The position numbers and the translations under genes are program-made. A DNA stretch of 6,690 bases from Pseudomonadota bacterium (GTDB taxonomy: Bacteria > Desulfobacterota > DSM-4660 > Desulfatiglandales > B25-G16), in contig DAOVRY010000042.1 in assembly GCA_030633645.1 (NCBI GenBank), forward strand, positions 1 through 6,690, read 5' to 3'. Shown piece after piece: positions 1 through 4,667 of the stretch. The notes beneath the pieces were generated by a model. That model did no database searches, was not told the origin of the DNA, and saw nothing but the letters and a program-made list of their open reading frames with translations. Position 1 is the stretch's first letter. Each line of letters starts with the position of its first letter.

Positions 1-753
1 ACCGAGCAGACAGTGGGCCTTTAACGCATAATCCTGAACCTTGTTGTACATATCTTCTGAGAGCCGAGCTGGACAGATCTCCCTGGATGCACCGGGCACA
101 TATTTGGCTGTATAACTAAAGAAACCATATTTTTTCTGGGGGATGATCTCAATAACGGGCAAGGCCTCTGGTTCGCTGTTGCCAAGGACAGCACAACTCA
201 CCTCTCTTCCTTGGATGTATTCCTCAACCATAATTTCTGAGCTCACAGCGAAGGTAGCTTGGATGGCTTCAGCAATATCCTTTTTGGTACTGCAAATACT
301 CAAACCGATACTGGATCCCTCTGCTACCGGTTTAATTACCACCGGCTTTCCCAAAACAGACAATATCTCAACCGGATCACACTCCCGATCCTTAGATAGC
401 AACATCTCCTGAGGCACCGTGAGCCCAGCGGATCTAAATAATTCCTTGCTTACCGGTTTGTTCATCGCCAAAGAACTCGCCAACACACCTGAGCCGACAT
501 AGGGAAGATCCAAAAGATCAAGGAACCCTTGCATACAACCATCCTCTCCTTTCTTTCCATGGAGAAATATCAGCGCAATATCTATGTTCTTCGAATCATG
601 TATCAATCTAACCAAATCTGATCTCGGATCATACCGCTCCACCTGGTACTTCGCTTTGTCAAGGCTCTTGTACACAAATTCTCCACTTTTCAGCGATATC
701 TCCCTTTCCCGTGACCACCCTCCGGCAATAAGTGCGACTCTCTGCTTACTCAT
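1..753 (-). CDS. ddl: D-alanine--D-alanine ligase, N-terminal part (3' end outside window)
   Basis: ATP-dependent cytoplasmic enzyme that joins two D-alanines to make the dipeptide used by MurF in peptidoglycan synthesis. Translating the minus strand from the ATG at 753 gives 251 codons with no stop before the window edge; the family is usually about 300-370 residues, so the C-terminal catalytic part is missing here. Visible motifs: GGWSREREISLKSG (11-24), HGKKGEDG (65-72), PYVGSGVLAS (84-93), AMNK (96-99), KPVAEGSS (141-148), EEYIQGREVS (177-186) and YTAKY (214-218). E16, S147 and Y218 align with E. coli DdlB E15, S150 and Y216, the triad expected of a D-Ala-D-Ala enzyme rather than a VanA-type ligase. 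The start is supported by GAGGGGAG at 757-764, though only 3 nt separate it from the ATG. The gene is divergent from dnaA and separated from it by 766 bp. Confidence 0.95.
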   Translation of the reverse strand, partial: MSKQRVALIAGGWSREREISLKSGEFVYKSLDKAKYQVERYDPRSDLVRLIHDSKNIDIALIFLHGKKGEDGCMQGFLDLLDLPYVGSGVLASSLAMNKPVSKELFRSAGLTVPQEMLLSKDRECDPVEILSVLGKPVVIKPVAEGSSIGLSICSTKKDIAEAIQATFAVSSEIMVEEYIQGREVSCAVLGNSEPEALPVIEIIPQKKYGFFSYTAKYVPGASREICPARLSEDMYNKVQDYALKAHCLLG

Positions 754-756
754 GAT

Positions 757-764
757 CTCCCCTC
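757..764 (-). promoter_or_regulatory. Shine-Dalgarno sequence of ddl
   Basis: GAGGGGAG on the minus strand, ending 3 nt before the ATG at 753. The purine run is strong but the spacing is short. It is the only plausible ribosome binding site near the N-terminus and fixes this start, because the motif GGWSRERE then begins at residue 11, as usual in the family. Confidence 0.6.
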
Positions 765-780
765 GCGTAATAGATATATA

Positions 781-849
781 GGAATTTTTTTGAAAATATC
801 ATAAAAAATAAAAAAAAATAAAATAAAAAAAAGTTATCAAAAAACTTTT
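781..849. other. Highly AT-rich tract (possible DNA unwinding element or curved promoter DNA)
   Basis: Only about 7 of 69 bases are G or C, and 801-830 contains A and T only, with long A runs on the plus strand. On the minus strand this reads as T-rich DNA just upstream of ddl, with a TATGAT hexamer (803 to 798) that could be a -10 element for ddl but lacks a good -35. It could alternatively be a DNA unwinding element of an origin, since it shares the intergenic region with dnaA. The A-run phasing was not analysed for curvature. Confidence 0.4.
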
Positions 850-1038
850 CTCATCCCTTCTTTCAATAAAAATGGATAACCTTATTCCAGCCGAACTTTC
901 ACCAGTGCGATCATCCAAAGACAAGCAAAATCCTTGCCCATTATTTAGGCCTTCGACCTTTCCCTCCGTGCAAGAAAAAATCCGTGGTAAGAAAACGAAA
1001 GACTTTAAAAAATAGAGCTTTTAAGAGCAAATGATAGT

Positions 1039-1066
1039 TTGACAATATCGATAACATTTCTACTGT
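1039..1066 (+). promoter_or_regulatory. Weak candidate sigma70-type promoter upstream of dnaA (distal)
   Basis: A perfect -35 hexamer TTGACA at 1039-1044 is followed, after 16 bp, by TACTGT at 1061-1066, which keeps only the T1, A2 and T6 positions of the -10 consensus. It would give a leader of more than 400 nt to dnaA. This is a weak call. Confidence 0.2.
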
Positions 1067-1236
1067 GTGTTGAATAGAAACAAAAGTAGCTGAATTCAAT
1101 AGTAATTTTTCATGGTCTTCCTTTCTATGACCAGTAAGGATTTGAAAGGCGGCACACCATTACCTTCATCAAATCAGTATGTTAGCTCTGTTGAAAACTC
1201 AAGGCAGGTCTAAGATTATTTTCCACGTAATCGCCT

Positions 1237-1265
1237 TTGACAGCCATGGTTTGTTTTATTAGAAA
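1237..1265 (+). promoter_or_regulatory. Candidate sigma70-type promoter for dnaA
   Basis: TTGACA at 1237-1242 is a perfect -35 and is followed after 17 bp by TAGAAA at 1260-1265 (4 of 6 matches to TATAAT). Transcription would begin near 1272 and give a leader of roughly 250 nt containing all three TGTACCA repeats. No better promoter was seen closer to the gene. Confidence 0.35.
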
Positions 1266-1301
1266 TTTCAGAAACCCTTAGCATGGCAATGAGAAAAAAT
1301 T

Positions 1302-1396
1302 TGGTACAAAACTAACAAAACAATGTACCAGCGGATCGCATCCTTTACTGCAGAGTTTGTTAAGATGTCGTTTCAGCAAAGGCTCCCCTTGTACCA
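1302..1396. repeat. Three copies of TGTACCA upstream of dnaA (iteron-like)
   Basis: The heptamer TGTACCA occurs inverted at 1302-1308 (read as TGGTACA) and direct at 1324-1330 and 1390-1396. Two copies extend to TTGTACCA; the third is ATGTACCA. The first two form a 7-bp inverted repeat with a 15-nt spacer. All lie within 95 bp and downstream of the candidate promoter at 1237-1265, where a bound protein could block or pause transcription. They could be binding sites for the divergent DnaA protein (autoregulation or origin), sites for another regulator, or chance. Confidence 0.4.
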
Positions 1397-1508
1397 CAAT
1401 GCTGTGTTAATAGATCTCTCTTTTTCTTAACTCCAAGATATCGTTGCATGTTTCATTGATCGTGTCCCAGAGATGAACCTTTTTTCAAGATGACTTCCTG
1501 CCAAAACT

Positions 1509-1513
1509 GAGGA
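1509..1513 (+). promoter_or_regulatory. Shine-Dalgarno sequence of dnaA
   Basis: GAGGA ends 6 nt before the ATG at 1520, a near-ideal spacing. A second partial motif (AGGA, 1516-1519) directly abuts the ATG and is too close to act. This supports 1520 as the start. Confidence 0.7.
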
Positions 1514-1519
1514 TTAGGA

Positions 1520-2875
1520 ATGGAAACTGTTTGGAACCGAGCGAAAGAACGCCTCAAAGAGGCAATGGACCAAAAAAGCTACTCGCTCTGGGTAAGCCCA
1601 CTCAGATTCCTGGATTCAGATGAAGGTGCCATCTACCTTGGATGCCCCAACAAGTTTTCTCGAAACTGGCTCCATGAAAACTATGCCTCCCTCTTTCACC
1701 GGCACCTTTCCAAGGCTGGGCTCAACGGCCATAAACTAATCTTTAAGGTCTTGTCAAATAGGGACTTACAGGAGTTCCAACCCAGTAGAGGCAATGGTAA
1801 TGGAAAACAGCTAACCCTTCCCACAATGCCGAAAAAAATAAAGGCCGGTGACAAATACCTGAATTCACGGTTCACGTTTGATAAATTTGTAGTGGGCGAA
1901 TGCAATGAGTTTGCCTATTCCGTTTCCAAAGCATTGGCGAACGAATCTCATTTCCTGTACACGTCTCTGTTTTTGCTGGCTGAAACCGGTTTAGGGAAAA
2001 GTCACCTCATTCAGGCTATTGGCAACTCAATTCTCCAGAGAAAACCGACAGCAAAGGTGCTGTATATAACCACGGAGGATTTTACCAATGAGATGATATA
2101 CGCCTTGAGGAATAACCTCATCGACCAGTTCAAGAACAAATACCGCCGGTTATGCGACGTGCTCCTTTTAGAGGAATTACATTTCCTCGGTGGTAAAGTG
2201 AAAACGCAGATTGAGCTCGGATACACACTTGATTCTTTGTTTAATGATGGGAAAATGGTTATCTTCACGAGTCCCCTCAAACCAGAAGAAATCCCGAATA
2301 TGGAAAAGATGCTTATCTCAAGGTTTACGTCGGGTGTTATTACCAGCATTGAAAAGCCTGGGTTTCATACCAGGGTCAATATCCTAAAACAAAAAGCGAT
2401 AGAGCGAAACGTTTCTCTACCAGAAGAGGTAGCTTGCTTTCTTGCTGAAAACATTACCCAGGATATAAGACACCTTGAAGGAAGCCTTGACTCGCTGAAG
2501 GCCATCTCATTTTTCCTCAAAAAGGAAATAACCATGGACTTGGCAAGAGAGACCGTTAAACAATTAATGCCTGCCAAGCATCTTGCAACCGTTGAGGATA
2601 TTCAGAGAATAGTGTGCAAATATTTTAAGATCGATACGGAGGCGCTTAGATCCAAAAGCAGAAAAAAGGCTATCTCCTATCCGAGAAGTGTAGCAATTTA
2701 TCTCTGCAGAAAATACACAGAAAAACCCTTGGAGTCTATCGGTCGCTCCTTTAACCGAAACCACTCAACCATCCTATATGATGATGAAAAGATTAAAAGG
2801 AATATAAGAATTGACGATACCATGAGGAGGGAGGTAGAATTCCTTCGCAGACAGATAGAAGATACGGCTTCATGA
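1520..2875 (+). CDS. dnaA: Divergent DnaA-family replication initiator
   Basis: A 451-residue protein with full DnaA architecture: domain I (about 1-80; W5 and SLWVSPLRF, 22-30), a short linker (about 80-112), AAA+ domain III (about 115-350) and DNA-binding domain IV (about 355-451). DnaA binds origin boxes in the cytoplasm and opens DNA as an ATP complex. The start has GAGGA 6 nt upstream. Several ATPase residues are unusual. Walker A is AETGLGKS (154-161), with Ala replacing the first Gly. Walker B is LLLEEL (215-220), with two Glu where DnaA normally has Asp-Asp. Sensor I is TSPL (250-253) instead of TSDR. The arginine finger R268 (SRF) and sensor II R317 are kept, but E. coli R281 aligns with M264. 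In domain IV the usual GGRDHTTV reads NRNHSTIL (412-419). It may be the main initiator of a divergent lineage or a second paralog. Family assignment is certain; function as sole initiator is not. Confidence 0.93.
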   Translation: METVWNRAKERLKEAMDQKSYSLWVSPLRFLDSDEGAIYLGCPNKFSRNWLHENYASLFHRHLSKAGLNGHKLIFKVLSNRDLQEFQPSRGNGNGKQLTLPTMPKKIKAGDKYLNSRFTFDKFVVGECNEFAYSVSKALANESHFLYTSLFLLAETGLGKSHLIQAIGNSILQRKPTAKVLYITTEDFTNEMIYALRNNLIDQFKNKYRRLCDVLLLEELHFLGGKVKTQIELGYTLDSLFNDGKMVIFTSPLKPEEIPNMEKMLISRFTSGVITSIEKPGFHTRVNILKQKAIERNVSLPEEVACFLAENITQDIRHLEGSLDSLKAISFFLKKEITMDLARETVKQLMPAKHLATVEDIQRIVCKYFKIDTEALRSKSRKKAISYPRSVAIYLCRKYTEKPLESIGRSFNRNHSTILYDDEKIKRNIRIDDTMRREVEFLRRQIEDTAS

Positions 2876-3108
2876 TAAAAAAACTTGCCCGTTTACTAAT
2901 CATATTTTTCCTTTCTTTTTTAACGTTATATCTCGTGTTTGTCTCGGTAATCTCAGTTTCAATCGGCTTCGCCAATTCAGAAAGGCCTGGATTCTGGATG
3001 CCAATACTGTGTGGAGTACTCATATTCTGCCTCGGCGTCATCATCGTAAGGTTGATAGTGTATCTATTTAAGCAGATGAAAGCCAAAGCAAAATATCCTT
3101 ATTATTAA
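2872..3108 (+). CDS. Small two-helix membrane protein overlapping dnaA
   Basis: A 78-residue protein of unknown function. Its ATG lies inside the dnaA stop (ATGA, 4-bp overlap), a typical arrangement for translational coupling, and it has only a weak purine-rich stretch upstream. A basic N-terminus (MIKKLAR) precedes a first hydrophobic segment at about 8-33. A short loop (ANSERPGFW, 34-42) and a second hydrophobic segment at about 43-66 follow, ending in a lysine-rich tail (KQMKAKAK, 67-74). This predicts two transmembrane helices, with both basic ends on the cytoplasmic side. The first helix could be a signal anchor rather than a cleaved signal; no lipobox is seen. I recognise no family. 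Hydrophobicity and the overlap suggest a real gene. Confidence 0.65.
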   Translation: MIKKLARLLIIFFLSFLTLYLVFVSVISVSIGFANSERPGFWMPILCGVLIFCLGVIIVRLIVYLFKQMKAKAKYPYY

Positions 3109-3120
3109 GATTGCTAAACG

Positions 3121-3152
3121 GTAAATAAAGAATCCACGCCCATAGGACGTGG
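3121..3152 (-). terminator. Candidate Rho-independent terminator for the radical SAM gene
   Basis: Read on the minus strand, CCACGTCCTATGGGCGTGG (3152 to 3134) folds into an 8-bp stem (one G-U pair) with a UAU loop. A U-rich tail, ATTCTTTATTT, follows at 3133-3123. It lies about 180 nt past the radical SAM stop. On the plus strand the same stem has a C-A mismatch and only a short CTTT tail, so it would terminate the dnaA transcript less well. Confidence 0.45.
3134..3152. repeat. Hairpin repeat, copy 1
   Basis: On the minus strand this reads CCACGTCCTATGGGCGTGG and shares 16 of 19 bases with copy 2 at 3289-3307. The conserved half, AGGACGTGG followed by a T-rich stretch on the plus strand, is identical in both. 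Similar short hairpins mark the ends of IS200/IS605-family elements, which is the reason to suspect a mobile-element remnant. Confidence 0.5.
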
Positions 3153-3288
3153 CTTTGATCTCCCCCCTAATAAGGCGCCAAGCCATGTCTGCGTTTCAGG
3201 CATTGAATGTCAAATTACAAAGCTCAAATGTCATTTGAAATTATGTGGCGAAGCCAGGAAAACTCAAGGCAAAGCCGATGGATTCTGA

Positions 3289-3307
3289 CCACACACACAG
3301 GACGTGG
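3289..3307. repeat. Hairpin repeat, copy 2
   Basis: On the minus strand this reads CCACGTCCTGTGTGTGTGG, 16 of 19 identical to copy 1 and in the same orientation, 155 bp away. Its stem is weaker, about 6 bp with G-U pairs, because one side has become a CA dinucleotide run on the plus strand. It lies 22 bp past the radical SAM stop and has no U tail on that strand. Confidence 0.5.
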
Positions 3308-3329
3308 TTTTCAAAGATAAAATAAAATA

Positions 3330-4256
3330 TCATCTCTGAACAGTTCCATTAAACCTCTTACCCTGCCAGGACTCTCTCTCGGTAAGGATCTCTTTAATAC
3401 GTGAAAGTGTCTCATTCTTTCTCAATGACCACTCAGGGGCCACCAATTCATGAGGATGAGGATCTCCTGTAAGTCGCTGAATAACCATATCAGGGGGAAG
3501 GAGTTCCAGGAAATCACAAACAAGATTTACATATTCCTCCTGCTCAAGGCATCTATACTCACCTTCCAAATATAATTTCTCCATCCTTGTGCCTTTAACA
3601 ACATAGAGCAAATGGATTTTGATTCCATCAATTCCGATTGCTGCTACCGCCTTTGCCGTAGCGAGCATATCGTGTCTGTCTTCAAGCAGAAGGCCAAGTA
3701 TCACGTGGGTGCAGATCTTAATCCCCCTGCCCCTGGTTTTGTCTACAGCCCCCTTGAAGCACTTTACATCATGGCCCCTGTTTATTGCAGCAAGTGTCCT
3801 GTCGTGAATAGACTGTAGCCCATACTCGATCCACACAAGATAATCCTTTGCGTAACTCTCAAGGAGGGTGAGTACTGATTCATCTACACAATCTGGCCTA
3901 GTGCCAATAGACAATCCAACGATATCATCTATTGCAAGTGCCTCTTCGTAGAGTCCTTTCAGTTTCTCATAGGGCCCATAGGTATTGGAAAAGGACTGAA
4001 AGTATGCAATGAACTTCTGGGCCTTATATCGCTTCTTAAGGAACTCTTTGCCTCTCATTATCTGTTCTGTGATAGAGAGGCCTTGGCTGCTAGCACCGGT
4101 ACCTGATCCTCTTGAATTACAATATATACAACCACCGGTTGAAACACGACCATCTCTATTCGGACAGGTCAATCCAGCATCCAGAGATATTTTCTGTACC
4201 CGACAGCCAAACATATTTCTTAGATATGAGTTTAAATCATAATATGGACTTTTCAT
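3330..4256 (-). CDS. Radical SAM protein, YhcC/TIGR01212 family
   Basis: A 308-residue cytoplasmic protein that should bind a [4Fe-4S] cluster and S-adenosylmethionine; the family's substrate is not known to me. Counting from the ATG at 4256: the N-terminal SPYYDLNSYLRNMFGCRVQK is typical of the family. The cluster cysteines lie in CPNRDGRVSTGGCIYC (C31, C43, C46), with the long first spacing that marks the YhcC group. Further family motifs are YFQSFSNTYGP (85-95), GTRPDC (118-123), WIEYGLQS (142-149), INRGH (158-162), THVILG (183-188) and IKIHLLYVVKGT (212-223). ILGLPGE of relatives reads ILGLLLED here. Length is close to E. coli YhcC. An in-frame TTG at 4265 would add three residues and has AGAG upstream; the ATG is preferred because the -10-like TATACT at 4279-4284 would leave almost no leader for the TTG. 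Confidence 0.9.
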   Translation of the reverse strand: MKSPYYDLNSYLRNMFGCRVQKISLDAGLTCPNRDGRVSTGGCIYCNSRGSGTGASSQGLSITEQIMRGKEFLKKRYKAQKFIAYFQSFSNTYGPYEKLKGLYEEALAIDDIVGLSIGTRPDCVDESVLTLLESYAKDYLVWIEYGLQSIHDRTLAAINRGHDVKCFKGAVDKTRGRGIKICTHVILGLLLEDRHDMLATAKAVAAIGIDGIKIHLLYVVKGTRMEKLYLEGEYRCLEQEEYVNLVCDFLELLPPDMVIQRLTGDPHPHELVAPEWSLRKNETLSRIKEILTERESWQGKRFNGTVQR

Positions 4257-4278
4257 CACAAACAATCACACTCTAAAC

Positions 4279-4284
4279 AGTATA
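4279..4284 (-). promoter_or_regulatory. Candidate -10 element for the radical SAM gene
   Basis: TATACT on the minus strand (5 of 6 to consensus) would start transcription near 4272, giving a leader of about 16 nt to the ATG at 4256. No convincing -35 lies 16-18 bp upstream; that position falls inside the inverted-repeat element, so the element's insertion may have replaced the original -35 region. Confidence 0.25.
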
Positions 4285-4291
4285 ACCTTTT
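4283..4291. repeat. Left flanking direct repeat (possible target-site duplication)
   Basis: TAACCTTTT, identical to 4594-4602. With one extra base the match extends outward (TATAACCTTTT against TAGTAACCTTTT at 4591-4602). Confidence 0.45.
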
Positions 4292-4306
4292 AGTAACGTT
4301 CAGAAG

Positions 4307-4342
4307 TTGTGGCTTTATGAACTGTTCAACATAAAGCTACAA
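4307..4342. repeat. Internal hairpin in the left arm of the element
   Basis: TTGTGGCTTTATG (4307-4319) and CATAAAGCTACAA (4330-4342) pair over 13 bp with one G-U, enclosing a 10-nt loop. The right arm lacks the second half, so this hairpin is an insertion or duplication that makes the left arm longer than the right. Confidence 0.6.
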
Positions 4343-4427
4343 TTGTTCGATATCCTTTGTAGAGCAGATAGGCCTGTTCCTGAAAGGCGATATCCTAGAG
4401 GAATTCCACCTGTGTCGGCAGTGGCCA

Positions 4428-4494
4428 AATCTTTGAGGGTTTACTCCCGAGAACTCATAGAGCTCATGAGATGTTTCTTAAACCCTCAAAGATT
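4428..4494. repeat. Perfect 16-bp inverted repeat at the centre of the element
   Basis: AATCTTTGAGGGTTTA at 4428-4443 is the exact reverse complement of 4479-4494. The 35-nt loop (4444-4478) contains CTCATAGAGCTCATGAG, which can itself form a 5-bp stem. Neither strand has a U tract after the stem, so it does not look like a simple terminator. Confidence 0.75.
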
Positions 4495-4593
4495 GGACAC
4501 CTCATCATAACAGGATGGATAGCGCCTTGAGGGAATTGGCCTATCTGATACCTTATTGAAAATTGAAACCTTGCCACAACTTTTGAACGCTAG

Positions 4594-4602
4594 TAACCTT
4601 TT
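4594..4602. repeat. Right flanking direct repeat (possible target-site duplication)
   Basis: TAACCTTTT, identical to 4283-4291, immediately outside or slightly overlapping the right terminal arm. Confidence 0.45.
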
Positions 4603-4625
4603 CATGTACATTCTGCCCTTGGCAT

Positions 4626-4631
4626 TATAAT
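4626..4631 (+). promoter_or_regulatory. Candidate -10 element of the mnmG promoter
   Basis: A perfect TATAAT. The -35 position is weak (TTCATG at 4601-4606, 19-bp spacing, overlapping the element's right edge). Transcription would begin near 4638, after the upstream ATG at 4632 and about 30 nt before the ATG at 4668, so it argues against the longer reading of mnmG. Confidence 0.45.
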
Positions 4632-4667
4632 ATGCTAACATACTATTTTATGCGTGGCATTAATGAA

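Larger units (their letters stand above)
754..1519. other. Long gene-free divergent intergenic region between ddl and dnaA
   Basis: No open reading frame of about 60 codons or more begins in these 766 bp, and I recognise no RNA gene. What can be seen: a very AT-rich tract next to ddl, two perfect TTGACA hexamers on the plus strand, three copies of the heptamer TGTACCA, and only degenerate DnaA-box-like 9-mers (TTATCCATT on the minus strand at 871-879, TTCAACACA on the minus strand at 1066-1074, TTTTCCACG at 1219-1227). A long non-coding stretch beside a dnaA-family gene fits either a replication origin or an extended control region, but neither is demonstrated. Confidence 0.5.
3109..3329. other. 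Convergent intergenic region with duplicated hairpin and palindrome
   Basis: These 221 bp separate the 3' ends of the small membrane gene and the radical SAM gene. They hold two copies of a hairpin motif near the edges and a perfect 15-nt palindrome with a one-base centre (TCAAATGTCATTTGA, 3224-3238). Between them are short repeated words such as GGCGAAGCC and GGCAAAGCC. No coding frame is evident. The layout could be a decayed non-autonomous IS200/IS605-type element; no transposase fragment is visible. Confidence 0.45.
4283..4602. mobile_element. MITE-like non-coding inverted-repeat element
   Basis: About 320 bp with nested inverted repeats. Terminal arms 4290-4313 and 4573-4596 match at 21 of 24 positions. 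Middle arms 4365-4395 and 4517-4547 match at 25 of 31, including GGCCTATCTG perfectly. Central arms 4428-4443 and 4479-4494 match perfectly (AATCTTTGAGGGTTTA) around a 35-nt loop. The 9-nt direct repeat TAACCTTTT flanks the whole unit at 4283-4291 and 4594-4602 and could be a target-site duplication, although it overlaps the arm ends by 2-3 bases, so the exact border is uncertain. There is no convincing coding frame. The structure fits a miniature inverted-repeat transposable element mobilised in trans. A long structured RNA is the alternative. It lies in the divergent space between the radical SAM gene and mnmG. Confidence 0.6.

Noticed and set aside
143..781. Two plus-strand reading frames (143-412 and 584-781)
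   Set aside because: They lie antisense to ddl, whose minus-strand translation is unmistakable, and their proteins show no family features.
829..849. AAAAGTT/AACTTTT stem as a terminator
   Set aside because: Seven bp of mostly A-T pairs with no upstream gene on the plus strand to terminate; weak structure.
1243..1287. GCCATG and CATGGC inverted pair
   Set aside because: Six-base arms separated by 33 nt, without flanking similarity; not distinguishable from chance.
871..1411. Classical DnaA boxes
   Set aside because: The nearest matches (TTATCCATT on the minus strand at 871-879, TTCAACACA on the minus strand at 1066-1074, TTTTCCACG at 1219-1227, ATTAACACA on the minus strand at 1403-1411) each differ from TTATNCACA at two or more positions and are expected by chance in AT-rich DNA.
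1970..2020. Frameshift or sequencing error as the reason for the altered DnaA Walker A
   Set aside because: The frame stays open on both sides with DnaA-like sequence throughout, and several separate motifs carry in-frame substitutions, so real divergence is more likely.
2011..2764. Minus-strand reading frames inside dnaA
   Set aside because: Antisense shadows of a gene with continuous DnaA motifs on the plus strand; no ribosome binding site or recognisable protein.
4341..4376. tRNA-like T-loop word GTTCGATATCC
   Set aside because: No acceptor stem, D-loop or anticodon arm can be built around it, and it lies inside the inverted-repeat element.
4307..4510. 67-codon plus-strand reading frame within the inverted-repeat element
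   Set aside because: It runs through both arms of the hairpin, has no Shine-Dalgarno and resembles no transposase; most likely incidental.
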